A DNA stretch of 64,000 nucleotides, taken from Magnetovibrio sp. PR-2 (lineage in GTDB: Bacteria; Pseudomonadota; Alphaproteobacteria; Rhodospirillales; Magnetovibrionaceae). How positions within the stretch are numbered: position 1 is the first letter of the stretch; the number at the start of each line of letters is the position of its first letter. A program made the translations under genes and the position numbers. The DNA lies in the NCBI RefSeq assembly GCF_036689815.1, contig NZ_JBAHUR010000003.1, forward strand, positions 310,001 through 374,000. Reading direction: 5' to 3'. Positions 25,815 through 33,706 of this stretch are shown piece after piece. The notes under the pieces were generated by a model, which saw only the letters and a program-made list of their open reading frames with translations, was not told where the DNA came from and made no database searches.

Positions 25815-27080
25815 CTAAGCATCTGCGTCATCGAGATATTCGGCAACCAAGTCGGTCAGTTGAATGACCTCTTCTTCGATGTCGAATTCTTCGAACACGT
25901 TGTCCAATGTGTGGTGGCAATAGGCGCACATGGTCACGATGGCGTCGGGCTCGACCTTGTCGAACTGCGCCTTCTTGAACTTGAACGCCGCGTGGCGAAG
26001 CTGTTCGGCACGTTCGTTCGAACCGACACCGCCGCCACCGCCACAACACCAGTTCATGGTGCCTGCGTCTTCGCATTCGACGAAGTTGCTTGTGACCATG
26101 TTCATCAGGTTGCGCGGCTCTTTATTGATGCCGCCACGACGGTTGATCTGACACGGATCGTGGAAGGTGAGACGGCGATCGTCCTTGCCCTTGGTTTTCA
26201 GCTTGCCTTGGGCACGCAGGTTGTCCAACAGCTCGATGATGTGGATCACCTCGAAACCATAGGTGCGACCGATCAGGTTCGGACCTTCCCAACGCAAAGC
26301 TTGATAGGCATGGCCGCATTCGGGGCTGATGACGCCTTTGACTTTCAGGCGTTCGGCAGCTTCGACCACACGCAAGACCAAGTTACGTGCCACGTCGCGG
26401 TTGCCCAGTTGGATGCCGACGTTTGTGGCTTCGAAGGCAGACATGGAAATGGTCCAAGTCACCCCCGCTTTTTTGAAAATGCGCGCCATGGAGCCGATGA
26501 CTTCCGGGAACTCGGCAATTTCTTGGGCCGAGAAGATCGCCATGTAGTCCGCACCTTCTTTGTCGAATTCAATGGGAATGCCCGTTTCGGCCACAGCGGC
26601 TTTGACTTGAGCTTCCAAGGCTTTCGACAAATCACCCATGGGGCTGTTGCCGTCGGTATGACGTTCCGCCGCACCGATCAGTTCGACCGGGGCGTGGCCT
26701 GCAGCCGACATGCCTTCGCGCATTTTGCGGATCATCATGGTGATGTCGTTGCCGACCGGACAAACCATGGAACAGCGTCCGCACATGGTGCAGCTGTCAT
26801 AGACCAAGGTTTCCCAGCCTTTCAGATCATCATCCGTCACCGGTTTGACCAAGCCCACCATACCGGCCAAGCGGCCCAGCAGGGTGAATTCACGCGACCA
26901 GATGCGGCGCATCAAGTCGAGCTTTTTGATCGGCGTGTATTTCGGATCTTCGGTGGCGCGGTAGAAGATGCACGATTCCGCGCACAAGCCACAGCTCACA
27001 CAGCTGGAAAAGAAGCTGGCAACCGGGGCATCGATTTGTTCGCGCAGCGCATTGAGGCCGCGGGTCAATGTTGCGGTCAT
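25815..27080 (-). CDS. isp2: Isp2: HdrD/DsrK-like iron-sulfur electron carrier of the hydrogenase
   Basis: 421 residues. Two ferredoxin-type 4Fe-4S motifs lie near the N-terminus (CVSCGLCAESC about 28-38 and CTMCGRCSMVCP about 96-107). Two CCG-type cysteine domains, as in heterodisulfide reductase HdrB/D, follow: the second has CCGGGGGVGSNERAEQL and CAYCHHTL, and the first has the SPECGHAYQALR stretch. The expected role is cytoplasmic-side electron transfer between HynSL/Isp1 and the quinone or another pool. It overlaps isp1 by 4 bases and ends 19 bases before hynL. Confidence 0.92.
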   Translation of the reverse strand: MTATLTRGLNALREQIDAPVASFFSSCVSCGLCAESCIFYRATEDPKYTPIKKLDLMRRIWSREFTLLGRLAGMVGLVKPVTDDDLKGWETLVYDSCTMCGRCSMVCPVGNDITMMIRKMREGMSAAGHAPVELIGAAERHTDGNSPMGDLSKALEAQVKAAVAETGIPIEFDKEGADYMAIFSAQEIAEFPEVIGSMARIFKKAGVTWTISMSAFEATNVGIQLGNRDVARNLVLRVVEAAERLKVKGVISPECGHAYQALRWEGPNLIGRTYGFEVIHIIELLDNLRAQGKLKTKGKDDRRLTFHDPCQINRRGGINKEPRNLMNMVTSNFVECEDAGTMNWCCGGGGGVGSNERAEQLRHAAFKFKKAQFDKVEPDAIVTMCAYCHHTLDNVFEEFDIEEEVIQLTDLVAEYLDDADA

Positions 27081-27742
27081 GATTCAGCTCCTTTGCGGCC
27101 TTGGATGGTGCCGTTGTAATACCGTGCCATCACGAACGTGAAGGCATGCATCAACTTGGTAAACGGGAAGGCGACCAGCAGAAGATCAACACTGAGAACG
27201 TGCAGCGCCATCATCAAGGTCGGATCGCCGAACAGTTTGTTGACGGCCACATATCCCGTGATCAAGGGCAGGGCGCTCAAGATCAGCACAACATAGTCAT
27301 CGAACGTGGTGATGGCTTTGCGCACAGGATCGGTCATGCGTGAATAAAACAGCGCGATGATGGCTAGCAAGGCTAAAGCCGTCGAGCTTTCCACGATCAC
27401 ACGACCTGCGCCCGGCCAAGAGATGCCGAACGCATCCGTAAATAGAGCGATGTGCGGGGCGAAGAAGAAGAACGCGATGAAAAATCCCAAGTGGAAAATG
27501 TAGCCGCCGATGTATGTGATCGGCGCATACTTCACCAAGCCTTCACGTGGGAAGGTGCGGGTGAAGATGGTTTTGATACCTTGGGCGACGGGCTGGCCTT
27601 TTGGTGCAGCCAAATCTTTTTTGCGGCCCAAGATAATGATTTCCACAAGGCGCAACACAACGCCACCGAGGAAGATGATAAGCGCGATGTCGAACCCAGG
27701 TCCGCGCGCCCACATCAAGAGATCAAATGCTTCGTTGTTCAT
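27077..27742 (-). CDS. isp1: Isp1: membrane cytochrome b-like subunit of the hydrogenase
   Basis: 221 residues, about five hydrophobic helices (about 18-36, 68-90, 110-130, 150-170, 183-205) with His residues positioned inside helices (YIFHLGFFIAFFFF; MALHVLSVDLLL; LMHAFTFVMARY), consistent with a NarI/DsrM-like di-heme b cytochrome. It would pass electrons from the periplasmic small subunit into the membrane. It overlaps both neighbours by 4 bases, so the three genes are translationally coupled. Confidence 0.9.
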   Translation of the reverse strand: MNNEAFDLLMWARGPGFDIALIIFLGGVVLRLVEIIILGRKKDLAAPKGQPVAQGIKTIFTRTFPREGLVKYAPITYIGGYIFHLGFFIAFFFFAPHIALFTDAFGISWPGAGRVIVESSTALALLAIIALFYSRMTDPVRKAITTFDDYVVLILSALPLITGYVAVNKLFGDPTLMMALHVLSVDLLLVAFPFTKLMHAFTFVMARYYNGTIQGRKGAES

Positions 27743-28827
27743 GACGATTTCTCCAGATCATGAGCATCCACAGTTTCGTGGGCTTTGGCTGCTTTGGCCT
27801 TGCCGGATTTGGCCAGCATGGCGCTTGCCGCACCAAGAGCCGCACCACCTGCGACGGCAGCGACACCGGCTTTGCGATAATCGCCTGACGGAACGGACAG
27901 CGGTTTGTAGAAGCCGCCGTTGTCCCAAAAGTCCGGCTCTGTGCAGCCCAAACACGGGTGGCCGGCTTCGATGGGGAAGCTGACGCCGTTGTTCCACTTG
28001 ACCGTTGCACACGCACTTTTGGTGGTCGGGCCTTTGCAGCCGAGCTTGTACAAGCACCAGCCTTCTTTGGCACCTTCGTCGTCAAAGCCTTCTGCGAACA
28101 GACCTTTGTCGTAAAACGGTCGGCGATAGCAGCGATCGTGGATGGCATTGCCGAAGAACGCTTTGGGACGGCCCAATTCATCGAGTTCAGGAATACCGAA
28201 GGACAAGAAGTGCGCCAACACACCAGTCATGACCACCGGGATAGGCGGGCAGCCGGGCACGTTGATGATCGGCTTGTCCTTAATAATGTCGGTGACAGCA
28301 ACCGCACCCGTGGGGTTCGGTTTGGCATGGCCGACACCGCCGTAGGCCGCGCACGTGCCCATGGACACGATGGCGGCAGCACCTTCAGCGGTTTGCTTGA
28401 GCATGTCTAAGTTCGAGATGCCTGCGATACACGAAAACCCGGGATCTTTGATCGGGATCGACCCGTCGACCACGACCAGGTACTTGCCCCAGTGCTCTTT
28501 CATCGCATGCTCGCGTGCCTCTTCGGCAGCATGGCCGGATGCGGCTTGCAAGGTGTGGTGGTAGTCCAGCGATACCGCATTGAAGATGAGATCTTCAATG
28601 CTGGGAGAATGAGAGCGGGTGATGGATTCCGTACACCCGGTACATTCTTGAAAGGAAAGCCAGATGACGGACGGGCGCGCTGCACTTTCCAGTGCTTCTG
28701 CAACGCGCGGGGCCAGGGCAGGGGATAAAGCCATTAAAGACGTCAGTGACGCGCAGTACTTCATAAATGCGCGACGGCTGATGCCGTGGGTCTTCATCAT
28801 GTCTGCCAACTTAGGGGTGGTCTCCAT
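27739..28827 (-). CDS. hynS: [NiFe] hydrogenase small subunit, Tat-exported
   Basis: 362 residues. Twin-arginine signal with SRRAFMKYCASLTSLMAL (about 17-34). Iron-sulfur cluster ligands are seen as SFQECTGCTESITRS, GTCAAYGGVGHAKPNPTG, CPPIPVV, and the medial/distal set CYRRPFYDKG, WCLYKLGCKGP and CLGCTEPDFWDNG. After about residue 318 a hydrophobic helix (GVAAVAGGAALGAASAML) anchors the protein, followed by a Lys/Ala tail. It starts 17 bases after hupH ends. It transfers electrons from the Ni-Fe site to Isp1. Confidence 0.96.
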   Translation of the reverse strand: METTPKLADMMKTHGISRRAFMKYCASLTSLMALSPALAPRVAEALESAARPSVIWLSFQECTGCTESITRSHSPSIEDLIFNAVSLDYHHTLQAASGHAAEEAREHAMKEHWGKYLVVVDGSIPIKDPGFSCIAGISNLDMLKQTAEGAAAIVSMGTCAAYGGVGHAKPNPTGAVAVTDIIKDKPIINVPGCPPIPVVMTGVLAHFLSFGIPELDELGRPKAFFGNAIHDRCYRRPFYDKGLFAEGFDDEGAKEGWCLYKLGCKGPTTKSACATVKWNNGVSFPIEAGHPCLGCTEPDFWDNGGFYKPLSVPSGDYRKAGVAAVAGGAALGAASAMLAKSGKAKAAKAHETVDAHDLEKSS

Positions 28828-28843
28828 TAGTCGGGTTCTCCCT

Positions 28844-29278
28844 TCAGTCTTTTGTGTTCAATTCAGAAATGCGTTCCGCCAACTCGCGAACGCCACGTTC
28901 GGCGTCTTCGGGCTGCGTTTTCAAAATCTGCGGAATAAACGTGATTTCGATGAAACGGGATTGATATTCGCCGTTTTCATCAAAATGTTCGATCCGCCAC
29001 ACACCCGGTATGGCGGTTTCGTGAATGCGGCTTTCGCCCAAAACAGTGAGCACACAGCTGACTTCGCCCGTGCCCAGAATGTCGTTAAAGATGCGCTCGT
29101 CACCCGTCGCAAACGGCATCGCGCCCAGATCGATGGTGGTTTCTTGCCCCGTTTCGATCAGCGCGGTTAAAGCGTGTAGAATTTCATTTAAAAGAGGCGG
29201 AGCGTTCCCCGTTTCTACAAACGATAGGATCTCATCCATCTCAGCAGACGTATTTGATTGCGGTATTTTGCAATCCAT
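28844..29278 (-). CDS. hupH: Hydrogenase expression/maturation protein, HupH/HyaF family
   Basis: 144 residues. Start ATG 29278 is preceded by GAGGGGGA; the open frame runs further up but that part is AT-rich and lacks an RBS. Recognised by LNEILHALTALIETGQETTIDL and GDERIFNDILGTGEVSC, the HupH C-domain pattern, plus VWRIEHFDENGEYQSRFIEI. HupH helps insert clusters or protect the small subunit during assembly. This copy is shorter than the typical ~280-residue HupH and corresponds to its C-terminal domain. First gene of the hydrogenase operon. Confidence 0.85.
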   Translation of the reverse strand: MDCKIPQSNTSAEMDEILSFVETGNAPPLLNEILHALTALIETGQETTIDLGAMPFATGDERIFNDILGTGEVSCVLTVLGESRIHETAIPGVWRIEHFDENGEYQSRFIEITFIPQILKTQPEDAERGVRELAERISELNTKD

Positions 29279-29345
29279 CGGCGAATTCCCCCTCAACCGA
29301 TTAGAAACCTTCAAATTTATAACACGATAAACGAAGCTATCTAAT

Positions 29346-29411
29346 GTTACAAGGTTTAACAATTTTGTAACGTAAATTATACCGCGTTGCACAAATTAGT
29401 ACAACACTAAT
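29346..29411. promoter_or_regulatory. Two inverted repeats upstream of hupH
   Basis: GTTACAA-N12-TTGTAAC (29346-29371) and ATTAGT-ACAAC-ACTAAT (29395-29411) lie in an AT-rich 140-base gap where the leftward hydrogenase promoter must be. They look like operators. I could not match them to FNR, RpoN or HoxA sites. Confidence 0.4.
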
Positions 29412-29419
29412 ATGCTAAT

Positions 29420-29929
29420 TTATTTTTTATTCCAGCGACTTATAAGTGAAATAATAGAGTCCGCCACTTGGGGAAGGGCAGCTTCCACAGCTGGGGTCAG
29501 GGTTTCGCCGACCCGCAGGTCTTTGGGCTGGATGCCAATCAGGGCACGTTTTTGTGGCACAGCAGAGCGCAAGCGCAGCCCGTCCATGATGTCGTCCAAG
29601 CCGATGTCATGCGGGCTACGCCCACGGGTGCGCAGGAAATGATCCATTTCGTTGCCTTCAAAGACTTGCACGGTGCCAACGGGCTGTTGAAGCTGTGCGG
29701 CGTCGATGATGATCAGAGCGCCTGCGTCTTCCATATCCACCATCAAGGTCATACCCATGGTGCCACCGTCCATAAGCTTGACGTCTTGGGTCGGGAATTC
29801 AGGGTGGGTTTTGAGGGTTTCGAGCGCCCGCACACCGACGGCTTCATCCGTCAACAAGATGTTGCCCAGGCCTAAGACCAAAATTTCTGAATTGGTGGAG
29901 TCGTGACTTGTATCCATATGGCGAAGCAT
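29420..29929 (-). CDS. hupD: Hydrogenase maturation protease
   Basis: About 169 residues from ATG 29929 (ATG 29917 is an alternative start). An endopeptidase that trims the C-terminal tail of the hydrogenase large subunit after nickel insertion. Family motifs: ILVLGLGNILLTDEAVGVRA with the Ni-binding Glu/Asp, LMDGGTMGMTLM, IIIDAAQ, and RSPHDIGLDDIM with the conserved His. It lies upstream of hupH on the same strand, separated by the palindrome-rich gap, so it may be a separate transcript. The mobB gene is divergent from it. Confidence 0.93.
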   Translation of the reverse strand: MLRHMDTSHDSTNSEILVLGLGNILLTDEAVGVRALETLKTHPEFPTQDVKLMDGGTMGMTLMVDMEDAGALIIIDAAQLQQPVGTVQVFEGNEMDHFLRTRGRSPHDIGLDDIMDGLRLRSAVPQKRALIGIQPKDLRVGETLTPAVEAALPQVADSIISLISRWNKK

Positions 29930-29977
29930 ACATAGTTCGATCTCCAAAACCAGTGAAAACGATGTGACACCCAAACG

Positions 29978-30493
29978 ATGACTTCAGGTCCCAAACATAT
30001 CCTCGGCGTGATTGGTTTTAGCGGAAACGGCAAAACCACACTGCTGAGCAATCTGATTCCCGAGCTGATTAAGCGCGGAAAGACGGTGTCGACGATGAAG
30101 CACACGCATCATAAATTTGACATGGATAAACCAGGCAAGGACAGTTATCGCCACAGAGAGGCCGGGGCGAAGGAAGTTCTGCTGACCTCAAACAACCGTT
30201 GGGTATTGTTGCATGAACTGCGTGAAGACCCTGCATTTGATATGGAAACGTTGATCGCCAAGATGTCATCGGTGGATATCTTGTTGATCGAGGGGTTCAA
30301 GTCACATCCTTATGCCAAGCTGGAAGTTCACAGGCCTTCTACAGGCAAAGCGCTCTTGGCGTCCAAAGACGACACGATCATCGGCGTTGCGACGGATGAG
30401 CAGATTGATGGGTTGGCCACACCGCAAATCGATTTAAATGACGTCGGGCAGGTGGCCGACTTCATCATCGCGCACATTTCTTTGGACGCTTAG
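29978..30493 (+). CDS. mobB: Molybdopterin-guanine dinucleotide biosynthesis protein B
   Basis: 171 residues, P-loop GTPase-like adaptor that assists MobA. Walker A: GVIGFSGNGKTTLLSNLIP (about 9-27). HTHHKFDMDKPGKDSYRHREAGA is at about 43-65, and LLIEGFKSHPYAKLEVHR, a typical MobB block, at about 103-120. Start ATG 29978 leaves about 48 bases to the divergent hupD. Its neighbour position next to hydrogenase genes is probably accidental, since molybdopterin is not used by [NiFe] enzymes. Confidence 0.94.
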   Translation: MTSGPKHILGVIGFSGNGKTTLLSNLIPELIKRGKTVSTMKHTHHKFDMDKPGKDSYRHREAGAKEVLLTSNNRWVLLHELREDPAFDMETLIAKMSSVDILLIEGFKSHPYAKLEVHRPSTGKALLASKDDTIIGVATDEQIDGLATPQIDLNDVGQVADFIIAHISLDA

Positions 30494-30663
30494 CTCCAAA
30501 CACCCATATTCAGGCGATTTTCGATTTCGTTGAGAACGCCATACCACGAATTTTCGCGGCAGGCCTCCAACGCGCCATCGACGCCTAAGTGTTGAACCAA
30601 GTTGTCGGCCAGAGCGGTTAGCTGATTGGCGACATCGTCCACATGTTTCAGGTAGTACCTCAT
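30490..30663 (-). CDS. Small conserved-looking protein of unknown function
   Basis: 57 residues starting MRYYLKHVDDVANQLTALA, from ATG 30663, which has AAGGAG eight bases upstream. The open frame continues to 30813 but without support. The product is helical, acidic and soluble, ending ENSWYGVLNEIENRLNMGVWS. No family is recognised. It is convergent with mobB, overlapping its stop by 4 bases. Confidence 0.55.
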   Translation of the reverse strand: MRYYLKHVDDVANQLTALADNLVQHLGVDGALEACRENSWYGVLNEIENRLNMGVWS

Positions 30664-30867
30664 TCTCAGGTCTCCTTCGTCCAGTGCCCCGATCATTCTT
30701 GATCGATACGGGCATATGTTAACAGTCAAACCTTTCCAGGTTATTAAGGTTATCTTCAATATCTCAAGTCTAGACGGTCTGAGCGAATCTGCAGTGACGG
30801 TCATCACATACAAATTCTTTACGCTTAGGCCTTCATACTCTTCATTCGCACGGAAAGGAGCGTGGTC

Positions 30868-31182
30868 ATGAAGTTGGATACAGACAGCCCAGAATTTTGG
30901 AATCGCGTTGAACGCGAGATGCGCAACACCGACCCAAATGCATTTGTCCTCTTCAATCTATTGCTTAAGGCGGGGATATATCTGGCTTTGTTTACGGCTG
31001 CCTATCTTGTTCTTTACAATGTTCTTGAACCTCCAAGAGGCTTTTTTGTCACCCCCTTCGAAATCGCCGTGCATCCTTTTTTTTGGGGTATCTTCGGTGT
31101 CATTTTAATCGTGACCGGTGCCATCTTACGCTATCGCGCAATGGGTCCGGCGATGGAGAGGGTGCGGGCTAAAAGTTATTAA
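30868..31182 (+). CDS. Small two-helix membrane protein
   Basis: 104 residues from ATG 30868 (AAGGAG eight bases upstream; the GTG at 30862 is too close to it). A polar N-terminus MKLDTDSPEFWNRVEREMRN, then hydrophobic helices at about 27-50 and 68-90, with a basic tail. No family is assigned. It stands alone between the small gene at 30490 and the sulfur-assimilation control region. Confidence 0.6.
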   Translation: MKLDTDSPEFWNRVEREMRNTDPNAFVLFNLLLKAGIYLALFTAAYLVLYNVLEPPRGFFVTPFEIAVHPFFWGIFGVILIVTGAILRYRAMGPAMERVRAKSY

Positions 31183-31183
31183 C

Positions 31184-31207
31184 ACACTTAAGTTTGTGTG
31201 TATTATA
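31184..31207 (+). terminator. Weak hairpin terminator
   Basis: AACACAC-TTAAG-TTTGTGTG followed by TATTATATTT directly after the small membrane-protein stop. AT-rich stem, so only a weak candidate. Confidence 0.4.
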
Positions 31208-31238
31208 TTTAAATAACAAAAAAATGTGTTTTTATAAA

Positions 31239-31267
31239 TTGACAGCCATACTTCTTGTGTGTTTTAT
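31239..31267 (+). promoter_or_regulatory. Predicted sigma-70 promoter of the sulfur-assimilation transcript
   Basis: TTGACA (31239-31244), 17-base spacer, TTTTAT (31262-31267). Start of transcription expected near 31274, about 45 bases before the riboswitch. A GGATGATCATCC palindrome (31278-31289) lies in the early leader. Confidence 0.55.
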
Positions 31268-31319
31268 GGGTGTCACAGGATGATCATCCCTGGGTGCATT
31301 TATATGTGTCGAATTGATC

Positions 31320-31393
31320 CGCGGTGATTTGAGGGGGCAGCTTGCGACCGCGTGAACAAATCAAAGCTAAAGCGCCGCGGAAAGGCACCGCGG
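31320..31393 (+). ncRNA. SAM-II type riboswitch with downstream hairpin
   Basis: The aptamer matches the SAM-II pseudoknot layout. P1 is CGCGGT (31320-31325) with ACCGCG (31347-31352). The loop contains TGATTTG and then CAGCTTGC, and after P1 come TGAACAAATCA and AAAGCTAAAG (31363-31372). Pseudoknot pairing AGCTT (31339-31343) with AAGCT (31364-31368) is exact, and TGATTTG is exactly complementary to CAAATCA (31357-31363). SAM-II aptamers are known from alphaproteobacterial methionine genes, where they hide the ribosome site when S-adenosylmethionine is bound. A hairpin CCGCGG-AAAGGCA-CCGCGG (31375-31393) follows. Its ACCGCG copy (31387-31392) can also pair with the 5' strand of P1, giving a possible switch. 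Confidence 0.8.
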
Positions 31394-31419
31394 GTCCAAA
31401 ATGATCAAAGGCGGTTGAG

Positions 31420-31524
31420 ATGTTGAACACACGTACACCTTTCCAAATGCCCCAGGGGGACATCAAGGAGCATCCGATGAACTTTCTGTCTTCATCCTTA
31501 CCGTCGATGTGCAGCGCAGCGTAA
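31420..31524 (+). CDS. 34-codon ORF between riboswitch and sulfite reductase gene
   Basis: ATG 31420 has AAAGG eight bases upstream, 35 bases past the aptamer. The product starts MLNTRTPFQMPQGDI and ends FLSSSLPSMCSAA. An internal ATG (31477) has its own strong AAGGAG six bases upstream and would give a 15-residue Ser-rich peptide with one Cys. No family is recognised. It may be a regulatory leader peptide whose translation is switched by SAM and couples to the cys operon 103 bases on, or an untranslated coincidence. Confidence 0.4.
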   Translation: MLNTRTPFQMPQGDIKEHPMNFLSSSLPSMCSAA

Positions 31525-31627
31525 CCGCACGCTTTAAATCGCGACCAATCACAAATTCACAGCATTTCGCAGGCTTCAAGGCCTGACGAGAAGGGTTTCT
31601 GTGCCCTTAAATCAAGGATGTAAGACC

Positions 31628-33706
31628 ATGACACACCAACGCGCCAATACAGCCCAGAGCACGGATTGGGCGGATTTCTCGGAACAAACCCTGTCCTCCG
31701 TCGACGATATTTCAGAGTTTCGCAAAGGCATTTCCAGCTACATTGCAGGCGATTGGCATGACGACCGGTGGAAGACGTTCCGTCTGCGCTTTGGCATTTA
31801 TGAGCAGCGCCAAGCGGGTGAGCATATGATGCGCATCAAGCAGCCGGGTGGACGCTTAAGCTTTGCCCAAGCGCGCACCATTGCCCGGGCCAACGCAGCC
31901 CATGGGGGTGGCGACGTGCACATCACCACGCGCCAAGGTATCCAGCTGTATTTCATTGCGTTGAAGAATCTGACCCCGCTGATTGAGGGGCTCAACTTAG
32001 GCGGTGTCAGCACACGTGAAGCGTCCGGCAATACGTTCCGCGCCGTCACGGCCTGCCCCAAAGCCGGGTTTTGCGGGGCAGAGTTAACCGACGCTGCAAC
32101 TGCGGCCGATCAGTTGGCGCGTGCCTGGTTGCGCCATCCATTGACCCAGCACATGCCGCGCAAGTTCAAAACGACGGTTTCGGGCTGCGAGCAAGATTGC
32201 GGTCTCAGCACCATTGACGATTTGGGTTTTATTGCGACGGATAGGGACAGTGAACAAGGTTTCCGTGTCACCGTCGGCGGCGGGTTGGGCACCCATCCAA
32301 CCAAGTCTATAGACGTGTTCGACTTCGTCACCGAAGACGCACTGCCTGCGGTTCAAGAAGCCGTGGCGCGCGTGCATGTGGCCCATTCCAGCCGGATCAA
32401 CAAAAACAAGGCCCGCACCAAGTTCTTGGTCAAACGCTTTGGCGCGGAGGAATTCGTTCGCTTGGTCAAAGAGCAGTTCAACGCCATTCGCGATTTTGAA
32501 CGTCGCCAATGGGCAGAGCTGGATTGGTCACAAGCGCGAGACGCGGGTGATTTGCGCTTGCGCGGGGCCATCGACCAGCCCAACGGCGGCGTTGCCGTCG
32601 GTGTTGAAGTGCCCTTAGGCTGGCTGACGTCGGGTCAGTTGGAACAATTGGCCGACTTGGCAGAAAAGGCCGGAGCCGATGAACTGCGCCTCACACGCGA
32701 TCAAAACATTGTCGTTGTGGGTCTAGACAAAGCCGCCGTTGAGCCCTTCATCGATAACGTTAAAAACATTGGTTTGGATGCCAGTGGGCGCAAACATGCC
32801 ATGGACAATCTGGTGTCCTGCCCCGGCACCTATACCTGCGCCATCGGCATTACCGACAGCCATTCCCTGGCTGAAAGCTTGCTGGATGCGGAACCCGAAT
32901 TTGCCGGTTTGCCGGCTGTGAAGCTGCGCATCTCCGGCTGCCATAACTCTTGCGGTCATCACCATATTGCCGACATTGGTTTGCATGGTGTGGCGAAGAA
33001 AATTTCCGGCAAACCGGCGCCGCACTACCAAGTCCACTTGGGCGGTACGGCGGAACAACACGGCATCTTAGGTCCCGTGTTCCCCGCTGCTCATGCCAAA
33101 AAGGCTATTCGCTTGCTTTTGGAAGGCTACAAAGTGGGACGGATGGACAACGAAACGGTACGCGCTTGGGCAGAACGCTTGGGCAAAGAAGGCATCGAAC
33201 GCTTATTGGCTCCGGTCCTGACCAACCTAGAGGCTAAAGCAGAACAATTGCGCTTTGACATCGGTGACGACAAAATCTTTGTTCCGCCAGCCACAGCTAC
33301 GGGAGAATGCGCAGCAGGCGCGGTCGTCGCGGAACATTTGTCCGATCTCGCCCGTGTGGCGCGCCAAGACATTGTGCGTGCCGAACAGGTTGGTAACCGG
33401 GAACAAGCCTTGATCCATGTGGATGAAGCCTTGAAGTTGCCCGCGCAACGTTTGTTGGTCATATCCGGCGGAAATGAAGACCAGACCTTGGACGCGTTGA
33501 TCGCCCACATTCGGGACCAATGGTCCCATGACGAAGGCTTACTCTCAGCTTTGAACGAAGCTATAAGCGCCAAAGACGCTGCACAGCAGGGCAAGGAACC
33601 GGCTACGGCCAGTTCCACGCTCAGGGGGTGGGCCAAAGCCGTCGACCACGAGGTCGAGCGCATATTGAGCGCCATTCCGGGCTTTTTAGCGGGAGCTGCA
33701 CAATGA
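31628..33706 (+). CDS. cysI: Siroheme nitrite/sulfite reductase family protein (probable assimilatory sulfite reductase)
   Basis: 692 residues from ATG 31628 (AAGGA nine bases upstream). Two ferredoxin-like half-domains and two siroheme/4Fe-4S domains. The second half has CPGTYTC (C-X5-C) and SGCHNSCG (C-X3-C), the usual siroheme-coupled cluster set. The first half also has a complete set: CPKAGFC and SGCEQDCG. A helical tail of about 150 residues (after about 540) follows. The expected reaction is six-electron reduction of sulfite to sulfide (or nitrite to ammonia). The sulfur assignment rests on the downstream APS reductase and APS kinase genes and the SAM-responsive leader. It overlaps cysH by ATGA. 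Confidence 0.88.
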   Translation: MTHQRANTAQSTDWADFSEQTLSSVDDISEFRKGISSYIAGDWHDDRWKTFRLRFGIYEQRQAGEHMMRIKQPGGRLSFAQARTIARANAAHGGGDVHITTRQGIQLYFIALKNLTPLIEGLNLGGVSTREASGNTFRAVTACPKAGFCGAELTDAATAADQLARAWLRHPLTQHMPRKFKTTVSGCEQDCGLSTIDDLGFIATDRDSEQGFRVTVGGGLGTHPTKSIDVFDFVTEDALPAVQEAVARVHVAHSSRINKNKARTKFLVKRFGAEEFVRLVKEQFNAIRDFERRQWAELDWSQARDAGDLRLRGAIDQPNGGVAVGVEVPLGWLTSGQLEQLADLAEKAGADELRLTRDQNIVVVGLDKAAVEPFIDNVKNIGLDASGRKHAMDNLVSCPGTYTCAIGITDSHSLAESLLDAEPEFAGLPAVKLRISGCHNSCGHHHIADIGLHGVAKKISGKPAPHYQVHLGGTAEQHGILGPVFPAAHAKKAIRLLLEGYKVGRMDNETVRAWAERLGKEGIERLLAPVLTNLEAKAEQLRFDIGDDKIFVPPATATGECAAGAVVAEHLSDLARVARQDIVRAEQVGNREQALIHVDEALKLPAQRLLVISGGNEDQTLDALIAHIRDQWSHDEGLLSALNEAISAKDAAQQGKEPATASSTLRGWAKAVDHEVERILSAIPGFLAGAAQ

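Noticed and set aside
25461-27119. 552-codon open frame antisense to isp2 and hynL
   Set aside because: Covers well-identified hydrogenase genes on the opposite strand; no ribosome site or family motif.
31284-31466. 60-codon open frame on the minus strand in the cys leader
   Set aside because: Overlaps the riboswitch and promoter leader, lacks a ribosome site and has no family resemblance.
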